Below, one piece after another: positions 17,485 through 28,810 of a stretch of 64,000 nucleotides of DNA. The position numbers and the translations under genes were made by a program. Below the pieces are notes generated by a model. It was given only the letters and a program-made list of their open reading frames with translations. It searched no databases and was not told where the DNA came from. Origin of the DNA: Polyangiaceae bacterium (GTDB lineage Bacteria > Myxococcota_A > Polyangia > Polyangiales > Polyangiaceae); the NCBI GenBank assembly GCA_016933275.1, contig JAFGBI010000303.1:1-64000 (forward strand), in the 5' to 3' direction. Every line of letters starts with the position of its first letter. Position 1 is the first letter of the stretch.

Positions 17485-19629
17485 GTGACCGAGATCGGGC
17501 TCACCGCTTTCATCAACCTGTTCGGGTTGGTCTTCGCCATCGTGCTGGCGCGATGGGTCGTCTCCGTTGATGCGGGGTCACCCGACTTGCGTCGCCTCGA
17601 CGGTGCCGTGAAACGTGCCGTGGACCTCCAGCTTCTGCGCCTCTTCCGCCAGGTGAGTGTCATCGGCGCGGTCGCGCTGTTGCTCCCCATCGCCAGTCAG
17701 GGACTGCGAATTTGGGGCGCCGCGCCCCCGCCGCACCTCGCGGACACCCTCTTCTGCGCGCTCGGTACCACCGTCGGGGCGCTCATGGCCTGCGGCACGG
17801 CCTACTTCAGCGCGCAGCTCGCGCGGGCTGGCGCCGTCCGGGCGGTGGCCGCCGCCCGGCGCGACACGGCCGCCGCGGTGACCATCATCCTGCGGTCAAC
17901 CGGCGCCGCCGCGGTCTTCGCGTCCGCGGTGACCGTCCTGGCCGACGTGCTCCTGTTCCTGCTGGTCGTCGCCATCGACGGCGGATTCTCGAGAGGAGAC
18001 GGGATGGCGGGGGCTACCGCGCGCGGCGCGCTCCATCTCACCGGCGTGGCATTCGGTGCCGGTGCCGCCGCGCTCGCGATCCAGCGAGCAGGCATGGTGT
18101 ACAGGACGGCAGCCGCGGTGGCGGCGGAGATCGCGATCGAGACCTCGGGCTCGCTCGAACACCATGACGCCCGCAATCCCGCGGTGGTCGCTGCCCTCGT
18201 CGGCAGCCACATCGGTCGCACGGCACCCCGGGTCCTCGATTTCCAAGTCGCCGTGGCCATGGCTGGGGCCCTGCTCGCCCCCCTCGCCACCCTGGTGTAC
18301 GAGGCCACGGGCTCGGTGGGAGCGGCGCTGCTCCCGATCGTGGTGCACGCCTTCGCTGCGCTGGCGAGCGCGGTTGGGTTGTTGGTCGTTCGCGTCGGAC
18401 CACGCGAGAATGCCACGAGGGCGCTCTTCCGCGGTCAGCTATCCAGCACGATCGTGGCGACAGGCGGGCTGGCGGGCGCGACGGTGTGGCTCGTCGGGGC
18501 CCATTGGCGGCTCCTGTTCGCCTGTGGATTGCCCACCCTCGTGGCCCTCGTCGCAGCGTCGTACGGGACCCGAATGCGGGCGCGGTCTCGCTTCGGCCTC
18601 CCTCGGGAGCTCAGCGCAGCTCAGCGCACTGGCTTCGTGCCCGCGCTCACGACAAGCTTGGGCGCCGGACTCGAAGCGACGGTTCTCCCCGTCATCACCA
18701 CCGGCCTCGGCCTCATCGTCACCTGGCGCCTCGGCGTGATGACCGAGCTACCCCATGGCGGAATCATCGCCCTCTCGGTGGCCACTGCCCTCCTTCTTAG
18801 CACGGCGCCGTTCGTCCTTGCCCTCGCCACTCTCGATCCCATGGCCAGCGACACCGTCGGGGTGCTGGCGTTGACGCCCGAGGTCGAGTCCGACAGCACC
18901 ATCCAGCGCGTCCGCTCGCTCGACGAAGCTGGCTTCGCGGTGGGTCATGTGGCACAGCCCTACCTCGCTCTCGTGGGGGGCGTGGTAGCCCTGGGCGCCA
19001 TCTGGATCTTGGATCTGGCTGGCACACCGAGCGAGAAGGTCATTTCGAGCGGGATTGACATGGTGCGGCCCGAGGTCATCTGGGGCGGAGTGGTGGGTGC
19101 CGCCGTCGTCCTGGCTCTGGTCGGCAACACCGCGCGAACTACGGCCCGCGGTGCCATCGACCTCGCCGGCGAGATCGACCGCCAGCTGCGGCGCTTTCCG
19201 CGGGAGCACGGGGTCTCCCAGATCCCCCCCGGCTACACACCGAGCTACCGAGCCTGCATCGATCTCGCTGCCGCGGCTTCTGCGCGCGGCTGGGTGCCGC
19301 TGGCGGGAGCCCTCGCCGCACCACTCCTCGTCGCGATCGCATCGGCACCACTCGGGCTCGGCGATCCCTCACCTCCCCATCGTGCGTTGGTCGCGTTGGT
19401 CATCGTAACGACGGCGACGGGACTCGGCCTGGCCCTCGCCGCCGGCAGCACCGGAACCCTGCTCACCAGTCATCGGCGAACCCCGCGTCGTCCGGCCACG
19501 ACCGACGGTGACTCGGCGAGCGCCCTGGCGATCGGGGAGACCCTCACCACGGCAGTTGGGCCAACGGCACTGTTGATCGTCAAGGTCGTCGCCATCGCGG
19601 CCCTCTCGCTCGTCCCCTCCCTTGGCTAG
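17485..19629 (+). CDS. Membrane-bound pyrophosphatase (HppA/M-PPase) homologue with degenerate active site
   Basis: 714-aa polytopic protein; DARNPAVVAALVGSHIGR aligns with DPRNPAVIADNVGDNVGD; MASDTVGVLALTPEVE with ATDTLGPIADNAGGIAEM; PSYRACIDLAAAASARGWVPLAGALAAPLLV with PDYARCVDISTxAALREMILPGLLAVLSPVLV; GETLTTAVGPTALLIVKVVAIAALSLVPSL with [29 protein letters not shown]. Confidence 0.8.
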   Translation: MTEIGLTAFINLFGLVFAIVLARWVVSVDAGSPDLRRLDGAVKRAVDLQLLRLFRQVSVIGAVALLLPIASQGLRIWGAAPPPHLADTLFCALGTTVGALMACGTAYFSAQLARAGAVRAVAAARRDTAAAVTIILRSTGAAAVFASAVTVLADVLLFLLVVAIDGGFSRGDGMAGATARGALHLTGVAFGAGAAALAIQRAGMVYRTAAAVAAEIAIETSGSLEHHDARNPAVVAALVGSHIGRTAPRVLDFQVAVAMAGALLAPLATLVYEATGSVGAALLPIVVHAFAALASAVGLLVVRVGPRENATRALFRGQLSSTIVATGGLAGATVWLVGAHWRLLFACGLPTLVALVAASYGTRMRARSRFGLPRELSAAQRTGFVPALTTSLGAGLEATVLPVITTGLGLIVTWRLGVMTELPHGGIIALSVATALLLSTAPFVLALATLDPMASDTVGVLALTPEVESDSTIQRVRSLDEAGFAVGHVAQPYLALVGGVVALGAIWILDLAGTPSEKVISSGIDMVRPEVIWGGVVGAAVVLALVGNTARTTARGAIDLAGEIDRQLRRFPREHGVSQIPPGYTPSYRACIDLAAAASARGWVPLAGALAAPLLVAIASAPLGLGDPSPPHRALVALVIVTTATGLGLALAAGSTGTLLTSHRRTPRRPATTDGDSASALAIGETLTTAVGPTALLIVKVVAIAALSLVPSLG

Positions 19630-19695
19630 ACCCCAGCTGAGCCAGCCTGGGATCCATCGCCTTCATCCCATCCCCTCTCCTGCAAGGATCGGCGC

Positions 19696-22600
19696 TTGTC
19701 ATCGATATCAGAGACGCTCTCCACCCTCTCGGACCGAGGCCTTCGTAGACTGCTCGGTGCGCGGACCTTCCTCCGAGGCCTTGACTACGAAAAGCGCAAG
19801 GTGGTCGAAGAGGTCGAGATCAACGAGTCCAACGCGCGCGGTCGGGTGCGGGGTTCCGATCCCGACCCCTACGAGACAACGATCCGCCTCGGTGGCGATG
19901 GGATCACCTCGTACTGCACTTGCCCGGCGTTCCAGAAGACGAGCCAGCACTGCAAGCATGTCGCCGCGCTGCTCATCACCGTGCGCAACCAAGCGCGCGC
20001 TCAACTGCCTCGTCAGCAGCCGCAGCCCGCGCCGGTCGCGGTGCCAGCGCCGGCGGCGGTGCCGACGGCCGTCAACCAGGACCAGAGCAAGGCGAGCCGT
20101 CGGCGCGATCGCCGACGCCGGGTACAATCCCAGCAACACGCCGTGCCCCCGGGCATGCAGTTGCCCCCGACGTCCAACGCGAGCGCTCGCTCGACGGGGA
20201 TCGGGGCTTGGCTCACGCCCCAGGGACTCGTCAGAGGCCGGCCGCTCGAGTTTCGCATCCACGTCCGCCAGGGCGGCCTCACCGTGACCGTTCTCGACAC
20301 CGACGCCCGAGTGCCCCTGCTCCCGAGCGTCGCCCTCTCCTGGCAGGCCCACTCGCCCTCGCCGGAACGCGAGGCGTTGCGCGTCCTCACTCGCTTCGAG
20401 AGTGGCAACCCCCGCCACCCCGCCGTGGACATCCGCGGGGAAGACGCGGCGGAGCTCCTCCCCCACCTCGTCGGCCTCCGGGTGCTGCTCGAGCCCGCCC
20501 TCATGCAGCTCCGGTTCGTCGAGGAGCCCATCCGTCCCCATTTCGATCTGGAGATGATCGGCAACGACACGATCGTGTGCAAAGCCACCTTCGAGCGCAA
20601 CGGCGATGGCCGCCGCTTCCAGCTCGGTTCTGGTGGTTGGTTCGAGGGTGCCCCGGGTTGGCACATCGATACCAGCGAGGGCACGGCGCGCCCTCTCGAC
20701 CGCCGCGTCTCGCCGGCCGCGCTCGCACGGCTCTTGCGGAGCTCTACCATCGCAGAACCGGCGTCGGAGCTCATCTCCCTGATCACCGACGGGCTCCCAC
20801 GGGTCGCACTCGAGATGGGGGCAGAGCTCCCGGATCTCTCCCAAGTCGCGGATGTCACCGACCTCGAGCCCACCTTCCGTCTCCGGGCCACCGGTTCTCT
20901 CACCGAAGTCCAGGCCAGCCTGTCCGCCTCGTACGGCGACGAGGAGGTCGAGATCCGCGCTGACGGGATGTCGCCACCGGTCCGCATCATTCCGCCCCGT
21001 GAGGGTCAGAAGCGGGCAAAGGTGATCCGCTTCGACATCGTCGCCCAGCAACGTGCCGCCGAGGAGCTGGCCTCCCTGGGGCTCGGTGCCGACGAATCCG
21101 GCGCCACCTTCATCGCCGAAGGGGATCGTGCGATCCAGTTCTGGGCCGAAGGGGTGGGCTCCCTCCCCGAGACCTGGGACCTCTACGTGCCCGAGGATCT
21201 CGTGGGCGCTCAGGTCCGCCGTGGATTCGTCGGGATGAACGCTCGGGTCTCGAGCGGAGTCGACTGGCTCGCGGTGAAGATCTCCTACGAGAGCGAAGGG
21301 ATCGGGGTCGAACGCACGGAGCTCGAGCGCTGCCTTCGCGAAGGCCGGAAGTTCGTCCGACTCAGTGACAACTCCTTCGCCCAGCTCGACCCCGATAAGG
21401 TCCGCGCCATGATGGATCGAGAGATAGAGCTTCTGGCGTCCTCCGGAAAGGCGGGCAAGCTCTCGCTCTCCCAAGCGGGACGGGTCCAGGAGCTCCTGCA
21501 GCAGGCGGAAACCGCCACCATCGCGGCCTCGACTCGCGCCCTCTTCGATAAGCTCACCAACATCCAGGAGATCAAGCAGCTCAAGCGGCCGCGAGGCCTC
21601 AGGGCGGTTCTCCGCCCATACCAGGAACAGGGGCTCTCCTGGCTCAAATTCATCGACGATCTCGGGTCGGGCGGCGTACTCGCCGATGACATGGGCCTGG
21701 GCAAGACGGTCCAGACCTTGGCGCTCTTCATGGCGCTGAAGCAGGAGAAGCGGCCGCTACGCGCCCTGATCGTGGCCCCCACCAGCGTCGTCACCAACTG
21801 GACCCGCGAGATCGAGCGTTTCACCCCGACCTTGACGACCGCGCTGTGGCACGGAGCCGGGCGTCGCGAACAGAAGAAGGATCTCGGGAGCGCGAACGTC
21901 ATCATCACAAGCTATGCGCTCCTGCGTCGTGACATCGATCTCTTGAAGAAGATCAAGCTCGACTACGCGATCCTCGACGAGGCCCAGAACATCAAGAACC
22001 CGCTCAGCGCGACGGCCCAAGCGGCACGCGAGCTGCTAGCGGACCGCCGCCTGGCCCTCACGGGCACCCCGATCGAGAACCGACTCAGCGAGATTTGGTC
22101 GATCTTCGAGTTCGTCAGCCCCGGCCTCCTGCCACCACTCGCCAAGTTCGAGGAGAAGTTCGCTCGACCCATCGATCAAGGCGATTCTCGCGCGGCAGCG
22201 CGGCTGCGGGCGGTGATCCATCCGTTCATCCTTCGCCGCACCAAGCTCGAGGTCGCCAAGGACCTCCCGCCCAAGCTCGAGGTTGACAAGATCGTGGATC
22301 TCGCTCCCGATCAGCGCGCGATCTACACGCAGGTGCTGCGCGAGGTGCGCGCCCAGGTCATGGGTGAGGTCGAACGAGCCGGCATGGCCAGGAGCCAGCT
22401 CCACATCCTCGCCGGGCTGACCAAGCTCCGCCAGGCAGCGTGCGATCCGCGTCTCCTCGGCTTGCCGCGTGAGTTCAGCCACGATGACAGCGGCAAGCTG
22501 AGCGCGCTCCGGGAACTGGTCGACGAGGTCGAGTCTGGCGGACACAAAGTGCTCGTGTTCAGCCAGTTCGTCTCGATGCTGAAGCTTGTCCGAGACGCGC

Positions 22601-23001
22601 TGGACGAGGATCGAATCAAGTACGAGTACCTCGACGGAAGTACCACCGACCGCGCGGAGCGCATCAACCGGTTCCAGAGCGATCCCACCATTTCGGTCTT
22701 TCTGATCAGCCTGAAAGCGGGCGGCACGGGCCTCAACCTGACCGCAGCGGATACGGTGATCCATTTTGATCCGTGGTGGAACCCCGCCGTCGAGGACCAG
22801 GCGTCCGACCGTGCCCACCGAATCGGCCAGAGCAAGGTCGTGACCGTGTATCGGCTGGTCGCAGCGGGTACGATCGAAGAGAAGATCCTCGAGCTCAAGC
22901 AGAAGAAGAAGGACCTCGTAGCGGCGGTCTTGAGCGAGGATTCGCCCGCCGGGAAGAAGCTGACGCGCGACGATCTGGACGAGCTCTTCCGGCTCGAGTG
23001 A
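19696..23001 (+). CDS. SNF2-family DEAD/DEAH helicase with N-terminal SWIM zinc finger
   Basis: SWIM YCTCPAFQKTSQHCKH; DDMGLGKTVQTLALF; LDEAQNIKN; HRIGQSKVVTVYRLV; TTG start. Confidence 0.93.
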   Translation: MSSISETLSTLSDRGLRRLLGARTFLRGLDYEKRKVVEEVEINESNARGRVRGSDPDPYETTIRLGGDGITSYCTCPAFQKTSQHCKHVAALLITVRNQARAQLPRQQPQPAPVAVPAPAAVPTAVNQDQSKASRRRDRRRRVQSQQHAVPPGMQLPPTSNASARSTGIGAWLTPQGLVRGRPLEFRIHVRQGGLTVTVLDTDARVPLLPSVALSWQAHSPSPEREALRVLTRFESGNPRHPAVDIRGEDAAELLPHLVGLRVLLEPALMQLRFVEEPIRPHFDLEMIGNDTIVCKATFERNGDGRRFQLGSGGWFEGAPGWHIDTSEGTARPLDRRVSPAALARLLRSSTIAEPASELISLITDGLPRVALEMGAELPDLSQVADVTDLEPTFRLRATGSLTEVQASLSASYGDEEVEIRADGMSPPVRIIPPREGQKRAKVIRFDIVAQQRAAEELASLGLGADESGATFIAEGDRAIQFWAEGVGSLPETWDLYVPEDLVGAQVRRGFVGMNARVSSGVDWLAVKISYESEGIGVERTELERCLREGRKFVRLSDNSFAQLDPDKVRAMMDREIELLASSGKAGKLSLSQAGRVQELLQQAETATIAASTRALFDKLTNIQEIKQLKRPRGLRAVLRPYQEQGLSWLKFIDDLGSGGVLADDMGLGKTVQTLALFMALKQEKRPLRALIVAPTSVVTNWTREIERFTPTLTTALWHGAGRREQKKDLGSANVIITSYALLRRDIDLLKKIKLDYAILDEAQNIKNPLSATAQAARELLADRRLALTGTPIENRLSEIWSIFEFVSPGLLPPLAKFEEKFARPIDQGDSRAAARLRAVIHPFILRRTKLEVAKDLPPKLEVDKIVDLAPDQRAIYTQVLREVRAQVMGEVERAGMARSQLHILAGLTKLRQAACDPRLLGLPREFSHDDSGKLSALRELVDEVESGGHKVLVFSQFVSMLKLVRDALDEDRIKYEYLDGSTTDRAERINRFQSDPTISVFLISLKAGGTGLNLTAADTVIHFDPWWNPAVEDQASDRAHRIGQSKVVTVYRLVAAGTIEEKILELKQKKKDLVAAVLSEDSPAGKKLTRDDLDELFRLE

Positions 23002-23024
23002 CGCCTGGCCGACAGCTCGCTTGG

Positions 23025-24149
23025 CTACCGTCGCATCGAAACGCCCATGAGCAGACCGAATGCGATGAGGGAGGTGACCAGGCTCGACCCCCCGTAGGAG
23101 AAGAGCGGGAGCGTGATCCCCACGACCGGGAGGATCCCCATCGCCATCCCCGCGTTCGCCAGCGTGTGCCAGAAGACGATGGAGCCGACTCCAACCGAGA
23201 CGCCGGCGCCGAAGCGGTCCTTGGCCTGCGAGGCGACGTTGATCGCCCAAATGCAAAGGAACGCATAGGTACCGAGGAGCACCAACCCGCCGAGCAGCCC
23301 CCAATCCTCGGCGAATACGGCGAGGGGGAAATCGCTGAACTGGTCGGGCAGGAAACCGAACTGGTTCTGGGTCCCTTGCATGAACCCCTCACCCCAGAGC
23401 CCGCCGTTGCCGATCGCAATCCGTGACTGCAGCGCATGCCACCCAGTCCCGGTCTTGTCCGCCTCCGGGTCGAGGAAGCTCGTGATACGATCCCGCTGGT
23501 AGCCGTGCATGCCGTAGCTCCACAACAAGAACGCGGCCGCGCTACCGAGCCCCGCCAACGTGATCACCGCCCGTGGCCGGATCTTCGACATCGAGATCAT
23601 GGTCATCGCCGTGGATAGGTAGATGAGCGAAGTACCGAGGTCAGGCTGCACCATCACCAGGGCAACGGGCACGAGCGTGAAGACGACGGCGGGAAGCAGG
23701 TCGATCAGCGTGCGTGGCTCGGTCTTGGGATCGTCGTGGAGGAACTTGGCGAGAACCAGCACCAGGATGACCTTCATGAATTCGCTGGGCTGGAAGGTGA
23801 AGCCCCCGAGCTCGATCCACCGCCGCGCGCCGCGCGTGTCGGCTCCGAGCACGAAGACCAAGCACAGGGAGAGGATCCCGGCTGCATAGAGGGGGTATGC
23901 GAGCCGCTCGTACTGTCGGTAGTCGATGGCGGCGACCAGGATCCCGGCGAGCATCCCGACCACGAGCCAGTAGATCTGCGACACGTAGACGTCCGCCAGT
24001 CCGGCCCGCGCCCCGGCGCCGATGTACGGGCTGGTCGCGCTATAGAGATTGACCACCCCCATCGTGGCCACGGCGACGACCCCCGTCATCAGGGCCCAAT
24101 CGATCTGAACCCCGGAACGAGAAGAAAGCCCATCGCTTCCGCGCGGCAT
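23025..24149 (-). CDS. rodA: Rod-shape determining protein RodA (SEDS glycosyltransferase)
   Basis: SEDS motifs GARRWIELGGFTFQPSEFMKV, FPLAVFAEDWGLLGG; start MPRGSDGL overlapping mrdA stop. Confidence 0.93.
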   Translation of the reverse strand: MPRGSDGLSSRSGVQIDWALMTGVVAVATMGVVNLYSATSPYIGAGARAGLADVYVSQIYWLVVGMLAGILVAAIDYRQYERLAYPLYAAGILSLCLVFVLGADTRGARRWIELGGFTFQPSEFMKVILVLVLAKFLHDDPKTEPRTLIDLLPAVVFTLVPVALVMVQPDLGTSLIYLSTAMTMISMSKIRPRAVITLAGLGSAAAFLLWSYGMHGYQRDRITSFLDPEADKTGTGWHALQSRIAIGNGGLWGEGFMQGTQNQFGFLPDQFSDFPLAVFAEDWGLLGGLVLLGTYAFLCIWAINVASQAKDRFGAGVSVGVGSIVFWHTLANAGMAMGILPVVGITLPLFSYGGSSLVTSLIAFGLLMGVSMRR

Positions 24150-26107
24150 CAGGGCACCTTCTCGGTGGACTTCCGGTGCGCTGCCGTTCGTTTCGCCTTG
24201 AGGTTCTCCCAATCCTGAACGATGCGCATACCAACCGGCACTGCGTTCTTCCCGCCGCCGCCGCCGTGCTCCACCAGAACGACGATCGCGATCTCGGGTG
24301 CCTTGGCGGGCGCGTACCCGGTAAACCAAGCGTGGTCGCGATTGAAGTACCACACCTTGTCGGGATCCACCCCCCGCGGGGTCGCTCGGCTCACCTGCGC
24401 CGTCCCGGTCTTGCCCGCCACGTCGACCCCCGCGATCCGCTCCGCGTGCGCGGTACCGTGACGGTCGGCCACGACGTCAGTGAGCGCGCGCTTGATGAGG
24501 CCGAGGTGATCCTGGTCCAGTTCGACCAGCCGCCGCACCCGCGGTGGGAACTCCTGCACGACGGTCCCATCGCTGGTTTCGATGCTCCGAACCACCTGCG
24601 GCTGGTACAGCGTCCCGCCGTTGGCGAGGGCCGCATACGCCAACGCCTGCTGCAACACCGTCACCGTGGTCGCGCCCTGTCCGATCGCGGCATTGAGGGT
24701 GAATCCGCCGCGGAAAGCACCCTTGTAGCGGCGCCGGTACCAGCTTCGAGTCGGCATTCTCCCGGGCGCCTCGGGGTTCGTGCCCACCCCCGTCTTCGCT
24801 CCGAACCCGAAGTCGCGCCCGACCTTGGCCAGTCGGTCGATGCCGGTCTTTCCGGGCGCATTCTGCAGCGCCTCGCCGAGAGCATAGAAATAGGTGTTGC
24901 AGGACACCACGATGGCCTCGTGGAGGTCGACGTTCCCGTGGACGCTAGTGCAACGGAAGTACCGCTTGCCGTACCAATACCCCCCGCGACAGTTCACCAT
25001 GCCCCGAGCATCGATCAGACGATCCGCCAGGCCCGCCAGAGCGCTGAAGGGCTTGTAGGTCGACCCGGGCGGATATGCCGCCGAGATGGTCTTGTCGAGG
25101 GTCGGGCGAAGCGGATCGGCGTAGAGCCGGCGAAACGCCTCGCGAACCGCCTTGGTCCCGCTCCCGCCGGAGACCACGTTGGGATCGAAGCTCGGCTTCG
25201 AGTACGCCGCCAGGATTCGTCCCGTGCGCACGTCGACGACGACGACGGCGCCTGCCAACTGCGTCCGCATCGCCGCATGCACCGCACGCATGAGCTCGAT
25301 GTCGATCGTCAGCGAGACGTCACGTCCTGGCACCGGATCGAGCTGCCGCGGCTCGTCGAGGTACTTGGCCTCGATCTCCTCGGGATTGAGGTTGGGCCGG
25401 CTCAATCCGCGCACGACCTTCTTCCACCCCCGCTGGCCGCGGAGGTAGCTCTCCCAACGCCGTTCGATGCCGACGGCTCCGATGCGGTCCCCCGCCCGAT
25501 ACCCGTGATCGCCGATGCGCGCGAGGTCCTCCGCGTCCACTTCGCGCATGTATCCGAGCAGGTGGGCGCCGAGTTCTCCGTGCGGGTAGTACCGCACGGG
25601 CACCGGAGCCACGTCGACCCCGACCAGCCCCTCACCAGGCCGGGGTTTCCGCCCGCGGACCTCTTGGGTCTTCAGCGCTGCCACGACGTCCCGAGTGACG
25701 TCGACCTTCAGCAGCGTCTGCTGCATCTTGCGCGGCCCATCGCGAGCCTCGCGGATGTAGGCCTCAAGCGTCGCCTGCACCTCGGGCTCGAGACCCATGA
25801 GCTTGACGACGCGTGGCCAGGTCGTTTCGAGATCGATGACCCCCGGCGTGACGTAAACGTTGTACGACGGCCGGTTCGCCGCCAGGACCGTACCGTTGAC
25901 GTCGCGCAGGACGCCCCGCGACGTCGCGAGCGGAGTGCGACGAACGATGTTCGTCCGGGCCTCGGTGCGGTGTAGCTCCGCCTCGAGCACCTGGAGCTGG
26001 ACGAGCCGTCCGGTCAGCACGGCGAAGGTACCGAGAACGACGAGCACCATCCACCGGTATCGCCGGCGGAACTCCCCGACGTCGGAGCGTTGCACCAGGA
26101 AGTCCAC
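24149..26107 (-). CDS. mrdA: Penicillin-binding protein 2
   Basis: PPGSTYKPF (SxxK), SCN motif VVSCNTYFY, KTGTAQ; syntenic with mreBCD/rodA. Confidence 0.95.
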   Translation of the reverse strand: MDFLVQRSDVGEFRRRYRWMVLVVLGTFAVLTGRLVQLQVLEAELHRTEARTNIVRRTPLATSRGVLRDVNGTVLAANRPSYNVYVTPGVIDLETTWPRVVKLMGLEPEVQATLEAYIREARDGPRKMQQTLLKVDVTRDVVAALKTQEVRGRKPRPGEGLVGVDVAPVPVRYYPHGELGAHLLGYMREVDAEDLARIGDHGYRAGDRIGAVGIERRWESYLRGQRGWKKVVRGLSRPNLNPEEIEAKYLDEPRQLDPVPGRDVSLTIDIELMRAVHAAMRTQLAGAVVVVDVRTGRILAAYSKPSFDPNVVSGGSGTKAVREAFRRLYADPLRPTLDKTISAAYPPGSTYKPFSALAGLADRLIDARGMVNCRGGYWYGKRYFRCTSVHGNVDLHEAIVVSCNTYFYALGEALQNAPGKTGIDRLAKVGRDFGFGAKTGVGTNPEAPGRMPTRSWYRRRYKGAFRGGFTLNAAIGQGATTVTVLQQALAYAALANGGTLYQPQVVRSIETSDGTVVQEFPPRVRRLVELDQDHLGLIKRALTDVVADRHGTAHAERIAGVDVAGKTGTAQVSRATPRGVDPDKVWYFNRDHAWFTGYAPAKAPEIAIVVLVEHGGGGGKNAVPVGMRIVQDWENLKAKRTAAHRKSTEKVP

Positions 26108-26119
26108 GTCCGTTCCTCT

Positions 26120-26677
26120 CTACGATGCCCCTTCGGCTGGACCCCTCGTGGACCCTGTCCCTCCCGAATGCAGCCGCTGGACCCAGCGGAAAACGAGGGG
26201 AGCGAAGAGGGCGGTCGCGATGGCGTGCGGCAGAAGAACCGTCGAAATCTCAACTGGACGCCGCGTGTCTGCCCCGAACACCGCGAGCAGCACGAGGACC
26301 AGCAGCCCTTCCACCAGCGCGAACGCAAAAGCGAGTGACATCCGAGGGAGTAGCGTCTGCGCCGTCAAGCGAACCCCGGCCATTCTCGCCAACCACCACA
26401 GCGCGACGTAAGTGAACGAGAAGAGCCCAATCGGCGCATCGGCGAGGATATCCAACGCATACCCGAGGCAGAACGCCAAAATGGCACCGCGCCCCATGCT
26501 GCTCTCCTGAACCCCGAGGAACACCACGATCGGCAGGACCAGGTTGGGCGTCGCCCCGTGCAGATAGGGCACGACGAAGTCCGGAACGACCCCCTCCATC
26601 ATGGCCATGATGCGATAGACGTTCGCCTGCGTCAGGGTGAGCAGCACGCCGAGCAGGATCAGCGAAAGGTTTCGCAT
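26120..26677 (-). CDS. mreD: Rod shape-determining protein MreD
   Basis: Polytopic small membrane protein in mre operon. Confidence 0.85.
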   Translation of the reverse strand: MRNLSLILLGVLLTLTQANVYRIMAMMEGVVPDFVVPYLHGATPNLVLPIVVFLGVQESSMGRGAILAFCLGYALDILADAPIGLFSFTYVALWWLARMAGVRLTAQTLLPRMSLAFAFALVEGLLVLVLLAVFGADTRRPVEISTVLLPHAIATALFAPLVFRWVQRLHSGGTGSTRGPAEGAS

Positions 26678-26686
26678 GGGTGCTTC

Positions 26687-27556
26687 CTACCGAGCACCTC
26701 GGCCCCGTTCGTGAGTCACGGAACAATCCTTGGTGTCGGTGAGAACGATCAGCACCTCCTCGAGCCGCGAGTAGTCCACCGTCGGTTCGGCCTCGACTTC
26801 CTGGTAGATGCCGAACTCCCGCCGCATCACGCGCGTCACTCTGGCCACCGGCAGACCCTTCGGGAAGCGGCAGCCGACGCCGCTGGTCAGCAGCAGGTCG
26901 CCGACGTCAATCTCGTCGGTTCGCTGGACATACTCGACGCGCACCTCATACCGCTTGCGGTTCCCGGTGCCCCGCACGAAGCCGCGGGCGCCGGTCCGTT
27001 CGACCACGACGTCGACCCCGAAGCCGCTGTCCACGGTGAGCTGCACGTCAACCTTGTCGCCGGCCACGCGGAGCACCGTCCCGACCGTACCGTCGAGGGA
27101 CACCACCGGCATGTTGTCGCGAAGACCCGCCGCGGGGCTGTCCAGCACCACGTGTGCCACCCGGAAGTACTCGGTCGTATCCTTGGCGACAACGACTGCA
27201 CTCACGGTCTCATCCGGTATCGCCTCGCGCAGCCCCAACAGCCGTTGAAGACGACGATTCTCCGCCTCGGCTGCCTCGAGCTCGCGCAGCCTCCGGCGCA
27301 GTCGGGCGTTCTCGAACACGAGCCGGTTGTTGTCCTCCTTCACGTCGACCAAGTAGACGTAGCTTGAGACGATCCGCGACACCCCGCGCGCGAGCACTGC
27401 CGCCACGTACTCGAGCGGCGCCGCCACCGTCATCAGCGCCCGATCAACGACGCTCATGTCCTCCGGACGACGCACGCTCGCGCGCAGGAAGAAGAACGGC
27501 ACCGCGAGCAGCACCACTACGATGACGATGTCACGGTACCGCTTGAAGGACCCCAA
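26687..27556 (-). CDS. mreC: Rod shape-determining protein MreC
   Basis: N-terminal TM, coiled coil, downstream of mreB. Confidence 0.92.
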   Translation of the reverse strand: MGSFKRYRDIVIVVVLLAVPFFFLRASVRRPEDMSVVDRALMTVAAPLEYVAAVLARGVSRIVSSYVYLVDVKEDNNRLVFENARLRRRLRELEAAEAENRRLQRLLGLREAIPDETVSAVVVAKDTTEYFRVAHVVLDSPAAGLRDNMPVVSLDGTVGTVLRVAGDKVDVQLTVDSGFGVDVVVERTGARGFVRGTGNRKRYEVRVEYVQRTDEIDVGDLLLTSGVGCRFPKGLPVARVTRVMRREFGIYQEVEAEPTVDYSRLEEVLIVLTDTKDCSVTHERGRGAR

Positions 27557-27573
27557 GGTCGGCCCCTCCCAAC

Positions 27574-28617
<1,044 letters not shown>

Positions 28618-28810
28618 TCAGCAATCCAACGAGCAGACGGGGCACAGCCACTGCTGGATCGGGAACCCCCGAACTGGCTTACTCAGCGGCGAGCGTTTCT
28701 TCGGCCGGTTCCTAGCACGCGCCGCACGCCACGTGCAATCGGCGCCGACGGGCATCCTGCTCCGACGTTCAGCTAAGCTTCCCTGTCTCTACCCCTTCGC
28801 TCGCGACGGC

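Noticed and set aside
19696-23001. SWIM-SNF2 helicase considered as part of a defence system
   Set aside because: Stand-alone SWIM-SNF2 proteins are widespread; no nuclease, methylase or other defence partner is adjacent.
24176-25975. Long antisense ORFs (also 944-2083, 27607-28776, 39632-41479, 45042-47036, 19708-21474)
   Set aside because: Shadow ORFs opposite confidently identified genes (mrdA, mreB, lepA etc.), caused by high GC at third codon positions.
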